The notes beneath the pieces were generated by a model, which searched no databases, was not told the origin of the DNA, and saw only the letters and a program-made list of their open reading frames with translations. Of a stretch of DNA of 33,439 nt, positions 6,064 through 13,838 are shown piece after piece. Source of the DNA: a virus. A program made the position numbers and the translations under genes. Location: the IMG/VR virus record IMGVR_UViG_3300007735_000639, positions 1 to 33,439 of that record. One strand, given 5' to 3'. Position 1 is the stretch's first letter. The number at the start of each line of letters is the position of its first letter.

Positions 6064-7847
6064 CGCTCCGCAAGAATGTCGCCGGGCAGAAGGTGCCGTT
6101 TGTGCTCGTCAATGCGAGCACGGGCGCGGCGCTTACGGGCGCGACGGTTACGGCCAAGATCACGCTCGACGGTGCGGCGCAGGCGACGGCCAGTGGCACG
6201 GTCGCAGAGCTGGCGGGCGGGCAATATGTCTGGTCGCCAGCGCAGGCTGACACCAACGCCAACAGCCTCGGCGTACTGTTCACGGCAACCAGCGCGATCC
6301 CGGTCGGATTCACGATCTTTCCAACCTCGGCCGATCCGACCGACAGCGTGCGGCTTGGGCTGACGGCGCTGCCGAATGCGACGGCTGGAAGCACTGGCGG
6401 CGTCGGCACGGTCGACGCGAACAACGCGATCAAGGTTCAGAGCGGCACCGGCACCGGGCAGATCAGCATTACGAGCGGCGTGGTCAGCGCGAACACGACG
6501 CAACTGTCCGGTACCGCGCAGACAGCGCGCGACCTCGGCGCGCAGCTCGACGCGACGGTGAGCAGCCGTCTGGCCTCGGCGTCGATCTCGCTCACTGGCG
6601 GCGCGGTGACGGTCGGCACCAACAACGATAAGAGCGGCTACAGCCTGTCGGCCGCAGGCGTGCAGGCCGTGTGGGATGCGCTTACGTCTGCGCTGACCAC
6701 GGTCGGCAGCATCGGAAAGCTGCTCGTCGACAACATCAACGCGACAATCAGCAGCCGCCTTGCGTCGGCCGGCTACTCGGCTCCGCTCGACGCGGCCGGT
6801 ACGCGCTCGGCGCTCGGACTCGCCTCGGCCAATCTCGACACGCAACTCGACGCGCTGCCGACAGCCGCTGAGAACGCCAGCGCGGTGCGGTCGAACCTGA
6901 CGACAGAACTCGGCCGGATCGATGTAGCGATCAGCACGCGCGGCACCGGAACGGCGCTCGACGCGGCTGGTGTGCGGTCGGCGATAGGTCTGGCTGCGGC
7001 CAATCTCGACACGCAGATCGACGCGCTTCCGACAGCCGCAGAAAACGCAGCAGCGGTGCGGTCGAACCTGACCACCGAGCTGGGGCGAATCGACGCGGCC
7101 ACCTCAACGCGGCTGGCGTCGACCAGCTACACTGCGCCGCTCGATGCGTCTGGCACGCGTGCGGCTGTCGGCCTCGCCTCGGCCAACCTTGACACGCAGC
7201 TTGCGGATCTACCGACGGCAGGCGAGAACGCGAGCGCGGTCTGGGAAGAGTCGCTTGCGAGCCATACATCGGCAGGCACCTACGGCGGGCGCATCGTGCG
7301 AGCCAGCAGTGCCAGCGTCGAGCTGGCTCTGACGGGCAGTCACCATGCGGCGGCAGACATCCACGAGCTGCAGCCGGGCGTGCTGACGGCTGGCGACTTC
7401 GCGGCCGATGCGATTACGGCCGCAGCTATCGCGGCCGATGTCGGCGCCGAAATCGCGTCGGCCGTGCGGTCGAATCTGGCGACAGAACTCGCGCGCGTCG
7501 ACGTGTCGGTGTCGTCGCGTCTAGCGTCGACCAGCTATACCGCGCCCGACAACGTGTCGATCGCGGCAATCAAGGTCAAAACCGACGCGCTCCCGAGCGA
7601 TCCGGCCGACCAGAGCGCGGTCGAAGCGGCGATCGTCGGCCTGCTGACGACGCAACTGGCAGAGTCCTACGCGGCCGACGGCGTCGCACCGACAGTCGGA
7701 CAGGCGCTGCTCGGCATCCTGCAGCGGCTGACCGAGTTCTCGATCGACGGGACGACGATCACAGTGAAGCGGCTCGACGGCGCGGCAACGGCGTATTCGC
7801 TCACGCTCGACGACGCGACCGCGCCGACGTCGAGCACGAGGTCGTAG
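6060..7847 (+). CDS. Large repetitive fibre-like structural protein
   Basis: 595 aa from GTG 6060, which overlaps the previous stop and sits behind GGAGG (6049-6053); an ATG at 6021 in the same frame encodes an arginine run and is rejected. Residues 1-90 (TLRKNVAGQKVPFVLVNAST onward) form a beta-sandwich-like domain seen in other phage structural proteins. The middle carries near-repeats of 57-61 residues (about 240-385; units contain GLASANLDTQLDALPTAAEN). The end (about 490-595) has a DALPSDPADQSAVEAAIVG stretch and a strand-rich tail. Low cysteine, high Ala/Thr/Ser. It probably is an elongated trimeric fibre or fibre shaft. The unusual place is between portal and protease. Confidence 0.7.
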   Translation: MTLRKNVAGQKVPFVLVNASTGAALTGATVTAKITLDGAAQATASGTVAELAGGQYVWSPAQADTNANSLGVLFTATSAIPVGFTIFPTSADPTDSVRLGLTALPNATAGSTGGVGTVDANNAIKVQSGTGTGQISITSGVVSANTTQLSGTAQTARDLGAQLDATVSSRLASASISLTGGAVTVGTNNDKSGYSLSAAGVQAVWDALTSALTTVGSIGKLLVDNINATISSRLASAGYSAPLDAAGTRSALGLASANLDTQLDALPTAAENASAVRSNLTTELGRIDVAISTRGTGTALDAAGVRSAIGLAAANLDTQIDALPTAAENAAAVRSNLTTELGRIDAATSTRLASTSYTAPLDASGTRAAVGLASANLDTQLADLPTAGENASAVWEESLASHTSAGTYGGRIVRASSASVELALTGSHHAAADIHELQPGVLTAGDFAADAITAAAIAADVGAEIASAVRSNLATELARVDVSVSSRLASTSYTAPDNVSIAAIKVKTDALPSDPADQSAVEAAIVGLLTTQLAESYAADGVAPTVGQALLGILQRLTEFSIDGTTITVKRLDGAATAYSLTLDDATAPTSSTRS

Positions 7848-7851
7848 CGTT

Positions 7852-8124
7852 ATGGCGACATCAAACAAGATTCCGACGCTCGGGTTCAAAGCCTCTGTGG
7901 CAGGCATTGTCCTGCTCGGTTTTGGTTCTGGCGCTCTACCTCCTGTCGTCGTGGTGTCGCCTGACGTCTATGTGCAGCTCAGGGCCGACCAGGTGCTTGT
8001 GCAGTGGATGGCCGACGATCTGCGCGTCAGGCTGCGTGCGGATGACGCAACCGATGCGATGCGAGCAGACCAGACGACGGTGGTGATGCGCGCGGACGAA
8101 CTGACGATCCAGGTGGTGTCGTAG
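7852..8124 (+). CDS. Small protein with 'RAD' tandem motif
   Basis: 90 aa. Residues about 38-90 contain a short tandem motif of 9-12 residues with RAD or MAD at its core: VQLRADQVLV, VQWMADDLRV, RLRADDATDA, MRADQTTVV, MRADELTIQV. Alternating hydrophobic residues suggest stacked beta strands. The N-terminal 30 residues include one hydrophobic segment (ASVAGIVLLGFGSGALPP) that is too short and mild to call a membrane helix. Function unknown. It lies 4 bp after the fibre-like gene and overlaps the next gene by one base. Confidence 0.65.
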   Translation: MATSNKIPTLGFKASVAGIVLLGFGSGALPPVVVVSPDVYVQLRADQVLVQWMADDLRVRLRADDATDAMRADQTTVVMRADELTIQVVS

Positions 8125-8465
8125 TGGCGAGCGTGACGATTTACGACGGCGATGTGGACGTCAAGGATCCGGCTGATGTCCGGGTCTATACGTTCGACTG
8201 GGACACCGAGAACCTGGCAGCAGCGGTCACGATTGTCAGTCAGACAACGACTGTCGCAGCCGTGCAGCCAAGCGGTGATACGGCGCTGACGGTAGTCTCA
8301 AGCGGCACCGGCCTCGGAATTCAGGCCAGCGGTCGCACGGTCAAATGCAAGCTGTCGGGCGGCACGCTGGGAGCACTGTATCGGGTGACGAATCGCATCG
8401 TGACCGACGAGACGCCGTCGCAAACGAAGGAACGCTCGTTTTTTGTGCGAGTGGAGGATCGGTAG
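8124..8465 (+). CDS. Beta-sandwich structural protein, fibre-tail adaptor-like
   Basis: 113 aa, GTG start at 8124 overlapping the previous TAG. The layout PADVRVYTFDWDTENLAAAV, then a central LSGGTLGALYRVTNRIVTDE and final FFVRVEDR resembles the small beta-sandwich proteins annotated in many phages as fibre-tail adaptor or gp77-like proteins. It would link a fibre to the virion. If this is right it supports reading genes 4600-8465 as one fibre or appendage cassette. The family name is from memory and needs a profile search. Confidence 0.6.
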   Translation: MASVTIYDGDVDVKDPADVRVYTFDWDTENLAAAVTIVSQTTTVAAVQPSGDTALTVVSSGTGLGIQASGRTVKCKLSGGTLGALYRVTNRIVTDETPSQTKERSFFVRVEDR

Positions 8466-9536
8466 ATGCACGCGATCATCGTCGACATTGACGGCACGCT
8501 CACACGGGGCGGCAACGACCCCAACGAGCCGGTCATCGCGAAGGTGCGCGCCGTCGCGGCCGACGCCGACATCATCATCGTTTCGGCACGTCCTGCGTCG
8601 CGCCTGAACGAGACGCGCAAGTGGTTGGACGCGCAGCAAGTTCCGCACGCGCGTCTCTACTTGAACGACTTCTCCGACCAGAGCGGGCCGAATGTCGCAG
8701 AGGCGTTCAAGACCTACAAGTTCGACGAACTAGCGACGGAGCTCGGCGAGGATCTGGAGTATGTCGTCGACAACGATCCAGACATGCGCGAGATCGCGCG
8801 CAAGCGTGGTCTCACGGCGCTGAGTCCAGAGGAGTTTGTCGCGCTCGACGCGCAGGACGGCGAGGATTTGCAGACGCATCCGACGACGCTGCATCGCGCA
8901 AGCACGACGTGCCAGTACAAGGCGCTCGACGATGCGGCCAAAGTCGGACGGTTTTCCGGCTACGGTGCGGTGTTCGGCAATGTCGACGCATACAAGGAGC
9001 GTCTACTGCCTGGTGCGTTCACGGCCACGCTGGCCGATGCGCGTGCGTCTGGACGAATGCCCGCGATGCTCTGGCAGCATGATCCAACGCAGCCGATTGG
9101 CGTCTGGCGCGCGATGCACGAGGACGCGCATGGTCTGTACGTCGAGGGCGAGCTGGCCGACACGCAGCTCGGGCGTGAAGCCTACAGCCTGTTGAAGCTG
9201 GGCGCGCTGTCGGGGCTGTCGATCGGTTTCTCGGTGAAGTCGGATCGATTCGACCAGCGCGACCAGGTGCGCGAGCTGGAGTCGGTGCATCTGTGGGAAG
9301 TCTCACCTGTGACGTTTCCGGCGAACACGGCCGCGCGCGTCGCACAGGTCAAAACCGGGTCGTCGATGACGATCCGCGAGTTCGAGCGATTCCTGCGGGA
9401 GGCGGGATCGTTTTCAGCACAACACGCGAAAGCGATCGCCGCTCGCGGGTATCGCGCGCTTCGGGATGAAGCGACGGCACCTGAGACCGTCGATACCGCA
9501 TGGCTGCAGGACATGGCGCGTCGACTCTCGGTGTAA
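8466..9536 (+). CDS. HAD phosphatase domain fused to HK97 prohead protease
   Basis: 356 aa with two domains in one frame. Residues 1-125 are HAD-like: motif I DIDGT (7-11), motif II IIVSARP (37-43), and the acidic motif VVDNDPDM (100-107), as in polynucleotide 3'-phosphatase-type HADs. Residues about 145-300 are a herpesvirus-fold prohead protease (peptidase U35): FSGYGAVFGNVD (163-174), His205 in LWQHD, Ser252 in GLSIGF, then LWEVSPVTFPAN (276-287). The protease processes the capsid delta domain and portal-linked scaffold. A TTG at residue 135 with a nearby GAGGA could give a stand-alone protease. Its place just before the capsid gene is standard. The HAD fusion is not what I know for this family. 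Confidence 0.85.
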   Translation: MHAIIVDIDGTLTRGGNDPNEPVIAKVRAVAADADIIIVSARPASRLNETRKWLDAQQVPHARLYLNDFSDQSGPNVAEAFKTYKFDELATELGEDLEYVVDNDPDMREIARKRGLTALSPEEFVALDAQDGEDLQTHPTTLHRASTTCQYKALDDAAKVGRFSGYGAVFGNVDAYKERLLPGAFTATLADARASGRMPAMLWQHDPTQPIGVWRAMHEDAHGLYVEGELADTQLGREAYSLLKLGALSGLSIGFSVKSDRFDQRDQVRELESVHLWEVSPVTFPANTAARVAQVKTGSSMTIREFERFLREAGSFSAQHAKAIAARGYRALRDEATAPETVDTAWLQDMARRLSV

Positions 9537-9563
9537 CGCGCACACCTCAACAAAGGACGGATC

Positions 9564-10751
9564 ATGGACATCAAGGACATTCTCGACGGCCACGCTAAGG
9601 CGTGGGACGCCTTCAAGGCGACGAACGACGACCGCCTGAAGGCGATCGAGGCGAAGGCGAGCACCAGCGACTACGACGCGAAGCTCGCGAAGATCAACGC
9701 CGACATGGACTCGATCGCCGCGCAGCAGCGCGACATGGAGTCGAAGATGGCGCGTGGCGCGGCCAGCCAGGCGTCGCAGCCGGACGAGCACAAGCAGGCG
9801 TTCAGCAAGTTCATGCGCCGAGGCGACGTCTCCAGCCTCGACGGCATCAAGGGCATGGTCGTGCGCGACGAGGCCAACGGCGGCTATCTCGTGCCGCAGG
9901 CTGTTGTTGGGCCGATCGTGCAGCGCATCTTCGACGGCTCGCCGATCCGCCAGATCGCGCGCGTGCAGGCGATCAGCGGCAACGCGATTGAAGGCGTCGT
10001 GAGCTACGGACAGCTTTCGGTGAGCTGGGTCGATGAGGTGACGGCGTCCAGCGATCCGACCACGCCGACGCTCAAGAAGTACCGCATCGAGACGAACACG
10101 CAGCGGTCGTCGCCGCGCGTCTCGCCGATCCTGCTCGAAGACGCGGCGGTCGACGTCGAGATGTGGCTCGGCGATCAGATCGCACGCGACTTCGCGCTCT
10201 CCGAAGGCACGGCGTTCGTCGCTGGTTCCGGCGCGAATCAGCCGCGAGGGTTTGCGACCTACACGACGGCGGCGACGGCTGACTCGACGCGTGCGTGGGG
10301 CCAGCTCGAGCATATCGCGACCGGCACGTCAGCCAGTTTCGGCACCAACGCCAACGGCGTCGACAAGCTGATCAGCCTGACCGGCGCGCTCAAGAGCGGG
10401 TACCGTCAGGGCGCGGTGTTCGTGATGTCGAAGGGTACGCTGGCTGCGGCGCGTGTTCTGAAGACGTCGAACGGCGACTACATCTGGCAGCCGTCAACGC
10501 AGGCGGGCAACCCGTCGGTGCTGCTCGGCTATTCCGTCATCGAGGCCGAAGACATGCCTGCTGTCGGGGCCAGCTCGCTCTCGATCGCGTTCGGCAACTT
10601 CAACGCGGGCTACATGATCGTCGACCGCTCCGGGCTGTCGGTGCTGCGCGATCCGTACTCGAACAATCCGCAGGTCACCTTTCACGCGACGCGTCGGGTC
10701 GGCGGCGGCGTGATCGACTTCGACGCGATCAAGTTCCTGAAGTTCGCCTAA
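9564..10751 (+). CDS. Major capsid protein, HK97 fold
   Basis: 395 aa. Residues 1 to about 80 form the coiled-coil delta domain that acts as internal scaffold (MDIKDILDGHAKAWDAFKAT; KINADMDSIAAQQRDMESKM). The mature part starts near the KGMVVRDEANGGYLVPQAVV stretch (about 94-113), typical of Phage_capsid/HK97 gp5, with the spine helix and a C-terminal P-domain ending in GGGVIDFDAIKFLKFA. Cleavage by the upstream protease is expected between about residues 70 and 100. A clear ribosome site (AAAGGACGG) precedes the ATG. Length is usual for the family. Confidence 0.95.
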   Translation: MDIKDILDGHAKAWDAFKATNDDRLKAIEAKASTSDYDAKLAKINADMDSIAAQQRDMESKMARGAASQASQPDEHKQAFSKFMRRGDVSSLDGIKGMVVRDEANGGYLVPQAVVGPIVQRIFDGSPIRQIARVQAISGNAIEGVVSYGQLSVSWVDEVTASSDPTTPTLKKYRIETNTQRSSPRVSPILLEDAAVDVEMWLGDQIARDFALSEGTAFVAGSGANQPRGFATYTTAATADSTRAWGQLEHIATGTSASFGTNANGVDKLISLTGALKSGYRQGAVFVMSKGTLAAARVLKTSNGDYIWQPSTQAGNPSVLLGYSVIEAEDMPAVGASSLSIAFGNFNAGYMIVDRSGLSVLRDPYSNNPQVTFHATRRVGGGVIDFDAIKFLKFA

Positions 10752-10764
10752 AGGAGGCACAGAC

Positions 10765-11193
10765 ATGCGAGATCGACTGACAGCGAAGAAGGTTTCCAAG
10801 GCGTTTGCCTATGCCTCTCGGACGGCGACGGGCAACGGCGACATCATCGACACGCGCGGCTACGGCGCGCTCACGTTCGTCGTGCAGCTTGCGACCGTGA
10901 CCACGGCCGATGCGTCGAACTACTTCACGCTGACGCTGCAGGCCGGTGATGACTCCGGCCTGAGCGACGGCGCGACCGTGACGGCCGCGACCGGCCTGAT
11001 CGGCAGCAATCTGGTGATCAACGACAGCACCACACAGTCGGACTTCATTGGCATGATGGGCTACGCGGGCGGCAAGCGGTACGTGCGCATCGTGGCGACC
11101 GAGACCGGCACGGCGTCGGCGGCATTCTCGGCCGTCGCGGTGCAGGAGCTGGCGCACACCCAGCCGGTCGGCGACGAAGCGTTCGGCGCGTAA
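10765..11193 (+). CDS. Probable capsid decoration protein
   Basis: 142 aa, directly after the capsid gene, with a strong AAAGGAGG ribosome site. Strand-rich with alternating hydrophobics: GYGALTFVVQLATVTTADAS, YFTLTLQAGDDSG and KRYVRIVATETGTA. This size, position and beta-rich pattern fit a head decoration or cement protein that binds the capsid surface, but also resemble an uncharacterised post-capsid protein common in phages. No membrane or signal segments. I infer the role mainly from place. Confidence 0.6.
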   Translation: MRDRLTAKKVSKAFAYASRTATGNGDIIDTRGYGALTFVVQLATVTTADASNYFTLTLQAGDDSGLSDGATVTAATGLIGSNLVINDSTTQSDFIGMMGYAGGKRYVRIVATETGTASAAFSAVAVQELAHTQPVGDEAFGA

Positions 11194-11207
11194 TCACACA
11201 ACGATCG

Positions 11208-11239
11208 CACGGGCGCAGCCGGACGGGGCTGCGCTCGTG
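11208..11239 (+). promoter_or_regulatory. Stable 13-bp hairpin after the capsid-decoration genes
   Basis: CACGGGCGCAGCC (11208-11220) pairs with GGCTGCGCTCGTG (11227-11239; one G-U) around a 6-nt loop. No T run follows, and a ribosome site (GGAG, 11241-11244) comes immediately next. It could protect the abundant capsid mRNA from 3' decay or slow ribosomes or RNA polymerase; it is not a normal intrinsic terminator. Confidence 0.55.
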
Positions 11240-11251
11240 TGGAGTCTCCCT

Positions 11252-11449
11252 ATGCTCGTGCATCTGAATCAGAACCTCTACGTACAGGAGTTTGGCTGGC
11301 TCGACGTCGGCGTGCATGACGTACCAGACGGACTCGCGGCGTCGCTGATCTATCAGGGCCGAGCGCGCACGGTGTCGACGATCGAGGCCGCGCCTGAACG
11401 CGTCGCCGCGCTCGCGCCTCCACGTCGCACGCGGAGGGCGCGCGCATGA
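11252..11449 (+). CDS. Hypothetical 65-aa protein between head and connector genes
   Basis: 65 aa from ATG 11252, chosen over the in-frame GTG at 11237 because GGAG lies 7 bp before the ATG and the GTG is inside the hairpin stem. MLVHLNQNLYVQEFGWLDVG starts a strand-rich half; the C-terminus is basic (PPRRTRRARA). No family recognised. It overlaps the next gene by 4 bases. Small proteins at this point are often head-completion accessories, an inference from place only. Confidence 0.6.
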   Translation: MLVHLNQNLYVQEFGWLDVGVHDVPDGLAASLIYQGRARTVSTIEAAPERVAALAPPRRTRRARA

Positions 11450-12063
11450 CCTGGCATCGGCAGCCGCTTGTGTCGCTCGTGACCGAGCCAGTGCAGGAAC
11501 CGCTCACGCTGGCAGAGGCCAAGGTATTTCTGCGCGTCGACGGCACGTCCGACGATGCGCTGATCGGGATGCTGATCACGGCCGCGCGGCAGTGGGTCGA
11601 AACCTATACCCGGCGGGCGCTGATCACGCAGACATGGGACTGTCGATTCTGGGATTTTCCTCAGATCGGGCAGTCGCTGGTGATTCCCAAAGCGCCGCTC
11701 GCGTCAGTGACGTCGATCACCTACACCGACGAGAACAGCGTCGAGCAAACATGGGCGTCGAGCAATTACGCGGTGCAAGTGCTGGCCGGGCCGACGGCTG
11801 GTCGAGGATCGATTCGGACAACGCCAGCGACCAGTTATCCGGCAACGCTCACCGACTCGGAATGGCCGGTGACCGTGCGCGTCGTGTGCGGCTACGGAGC
11901 CAGCCAGGCGTCGGTGCCATCAGGTATCCGATCGGCCGTGGCGCTGCTCTTGGGCGACCTCTACACGCAGCGGCAGGAAACCGTCGTCGGTGTATCAAGC
12001 AGCAAGATCCAGACGACCCTCGAGAAACTGCTCGGGCCGTATCGACTGCCGGAGGCGCACTAG
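11446..12063 (+). CDS. Head-tail connector, phiE125 gp8 / HK97 gp6-like
   Basis: 205 aa. LTLAEAKVFLRVDGTSDDAL (about 20-39) followed by IGMLITAARQWVETYTRRAL and ITQTWDCRFWDFPQ matches the phiE125 gp8 family (TIGR02215-type) of head-tail connectors. The N-terminal helical part is the QLRG-like adaptor that packs on the portal; the middle (PLASVTSITYTDENSVEQTW) is an insertion with beta strands, and the C-terminus returns to helix (SGIRSAVALLLGDLYTQRQE). It forms the adaptor ring under the portal. It overlaps its upstream neighbour. Confidence 0.85.
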   Translation: MTWHRQPLVSLVTEPVQEPLTLAEAKVFLRVDGTSDDALIGMLITAARQWVETYTRRALITQTWDCRFWDFPQIGQSLVIPKAPLASVTSITYTDENSVEQTWASSNYAVQVLAGPTAGRGSIRTTPATSYPATLTDSEWPVTVRVVCGYGASQASVPSGIRSAVALLLGDLYTQRQETVVGVSSSKIQTTLEKLLGPYRLPEAH

Positions 12064-12396
12064 GTGGCACTGATCGGGCAGATGCGGCACCGGGTCGTCG
12101 TCGAGAACCCGACGGCGACGGCCGACGGCGACGGCGGCTACTCGGACAGCTATGCGCCGGTCGCGCCGTCGCCCGTCTGGGCCTCGATTGAACCGGCAAC
12201 GGCCGGTGTCATCGAACAGCAGGTCGGCAACCAGGTCGAAGCGGCGATCACGCATGTCGTCACGATGCGGTGGCACGCTGGCGTGACGACGCGCACGCGG
12301 CTCACGTTCGGGTCGCGTCGATTGTTCGTTCGCGGCCTGCAGAAGATCCACGAGGTCGGAGAGTGGCTCGTCTGCTCGTGTGAGGAGTTTATCTAA
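12064..12396 (+). CDS. Head closure protein (Phage_H_T_join family)
   Basis: 110 aa, GTG start immediately after the connector stop. The N-terminus IGQMRHRVVVENPTATADGD and the central AVIE-like strand region, with RLTFGSRRLFVRGLQKIHE near the C-terminus, fit the SPP1 gp16/HK97 head-tail adaptor beta-barrel family (PF05521). It closes the portal channel and receives the tail. Length (about 110 aa) is normal. Order after the connector is canonical. Confidence 0.85.
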   Translation: MALIGQMRHRVVVENPTATADGDGGYSDSYAPVAPSPVWASIEPATAGVIEQQVGNQVEAAITHVVTMRWHAGVTTRTRLTFGSRRLFVRGLQKIHEVGEWLVCSCEEFI

Positions 12397-12854
12397 TGTC
12401 TGCGGCATTCGTCATCGACATGGATGCGCTCGCCGAGGCGATCGACAAGCTGCCGGGGCAACTGCAAGCCGAGGCCGATCGCGTGGTATCGGACGCCGCA
12501 CGCCGCACGGCTGCGCGCGTCCGGGCGCAGTATCGGCAGGCGCGCAGCGACTCGGACACGTTCACGATCAACGGGAAGAAACTCACGCGAAAGCATCTGG
12601 CCGACGCGGTGACAACGAAGACGACAAGTAAGAATCTGGGTGCTGTCTCCGCGCGCGTGTCGGTCAATGCGCCGCACGCGCATCTCTACGAGTACGGCAC
12701 AGGTGTGCGCGCGACCAAGTCTGGCGCGAACCGAGGCGCTGCGCCTCCGCATCCGACGCTGGTTCCGGCCGCGATTGCGGAACGGCAGGTGATGGTCTCC
12801 GACATCGTCACGATCGTCGAGGCGGCAGGATTCGAGGTCGCGCGTAGTGTCTAG
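12396..12854 (+). CDS. HK97 gp10-like neck/tail protein
   Basis: 152 aa. MDALAEAIDKLPGQLQAEAD and VVSDAARRTAARVRAQYRQA (helical N-terminus), then VSVNAPHAHLYEYGTGVRAT, and PPHPTLVPAAIAERQ match the HK97 gp10 family (PF04883), whose AxYvEyGTg motif is diagnostic. These proteins sit at the head-tail neck as tail completion factors. The start overlaps the previous stop by one base (TAATG) and the next gene begins before this one ends. Confidence 0.85.
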   Translation: MSAAFVIDMDALAEAIDKLPGQLQAEADRVVSDAARRTAARVRAQYRQARSDSDTFTINGKKLTRKHLADAVTTKTTSKNLGAVSARVSVNAPHAHLYEYGTGVRATKSGANRGAAPPHPTLVPAAIAERQVMVSDIVTIVEAAGFEVARSV

Positions 12855-13266
12855 CACGGCTGTGGTCGACGCCGCATTGATCGCGCGGCTGGCGTCTGAC
12901 TCGACGCTAGCAACGCTCGCGCCTGGCGGTGTATACCGCGATACCGCGCCGCAGGGCGCGCGGACGCCGTTTGTCATCGTGTCGCAGGTCGCGCACGAGG
13001 ACGACTACAGCATCGGGTCGCAGGCGTTTGAGCAGATCCGGTATTTGGTCAAGGCCGTCGATCTGCAGACGTCAGGCACATCCGCGCAAGCCGTCGCCGA
13101 CCGGCTGCAGGCGCTGCTGCAAGTGACCACGCTGACGATGACCGGCTATCGGTCGGTGCTGATCCAGCGCGAAGAGCGCGTCGCCTACGTGGAAGTCGAC
13201 GACGCCTCCGATCGGCGCTATCAGCACCGAGGGGGCGTCTATCTGGTGATGGTGGAACCGTCGTGA
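12847..13266 (+). CDS. Tail completion/terminator protein, DUF3168-like
   Basis: 139 aa, GTG start at 12847 inside the end of the previous gene. VVDAALIARLASDSTLATLA, then GGVYRDTAPQGARTPFVIVS, then IRYLVKAVDLQTSG and AVADRLQALLQ fit the DUF3168 family, the lambda gpU-like tail terminator fold. It forms the hexameric ring that ends tail tube polymerisation and joins the neck. It normally precedes the tube gene directly; here two glycosyltransferase genes intervene. Confidence 0.8.
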   Translation: MSSTAVVDAALIARLASDSTLATLAPGGVYRDTAPQGARTPFVIVSQVAHEDDYSIGSQAFEQIRYLVKAVDLQTSGTSAQAVADRLQALLQVTTLTMTGYRSVLIQREERVAYVEVDDASDRRYQHRGGVYLVMVEPS

Positions 13267-13838
13267 TCCGTCTCTCGATTATTCTCGCGACGCTCGGCCG
13301 CGACTCGCTCGGGTTTGCGGCATCCTGCGTGGCAACCCAGATGCGTCTGACCGACGAATTGATCGTCGCCGGAGGTGGCGATTATGCGCGCCGTGTCGCC
13401 GCGACCGTTGGCGCGTCGTGGATCGACCTGCCGCCAGGCGGCGACTGGGGACATCGCGAGCGGACGAGTGCAATGGGCCTCGCTCGCGGCACACATCTGC
13501 TGTTCGTAGACGATGACGACGCCGTGCTGCCGGGGGCGCTCGAATACGTGCGCGCGGCATTGGAGGCCAATCCGGACCTCCCGCACATCTTCAGGATGTT
13601 GAACGTCGACGGACGTCTGCTGCCGGTGCTGCGCGTCGTGCAGGAGGGCAACCTCGGCACGCCGCAGATGGTCGCGCCCAACGTGCCAGCGAAGCTCGGA
13701 CAATGGGGGACTCGGTACGAGGGCGACTTCGACTACATCACGTCGACGCTCGCGCATTATCCGACCGGGCCGATCTGGCATGACACCGTAATCTACGGGT
13801 GCCGCGAGCACGGGAGGCGCGCGTGGGGACACCGATGA
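13263..13838 (+). CDS. GT-A (family 2-like) glycosyltransferase
   Basis: 191 aa, GTG start overlapping the previous stop. Start strand IRLSIILATLGRDSL, a nucleotide-binding segment ADELIVAGGGD-like, and GTHLLFVDDDDAVLPGALEY with the acidic cluster D83-D86 (the DxD metal site) give a GT-A fold family 2 enzyme. It would transfer a sugar from a nucleotide sugar to an acceptor, in the cytoplasm. It is shorter than many GT2 enzymes but carries the core. It is coupled to the next GT gene (ATGA). Its acceptor might be a virion protein, an inference from place. Confidence 0.8.
   Translation: MIRLSIILATLGRDSLGFAASCVATQMRLTDELIVAGGGDYARRVAATVGASWIDLPPGGDWGHRERTSAMGLARGTHLLFVDDDDAVLPGALEYVRAALEANPDLPHIFRMLNVDGRLLPVLRVVQEGNLGTPQMVAPNVPAKLGQWGTRYEGDFDYITSTLAHYPTGPIWHDTVIYGCREHGRRAWGHR

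Noticed and set aside
5808-6845. Minus-strand 345-aa ORF opposite the fibre-like genes
   Set aside because: Extremely Arg/Ala/Val-rich, a known shadow effect of GC-rich coding on the other strand; the + strand has clear start-stop coupling.
9414-10313. Minus-strand 299-aa ORF opposite the capsid gene
   Set aside because: Overlaps the capsid gene entirely and shows only Arg/His/Val-rich shadow sequence.
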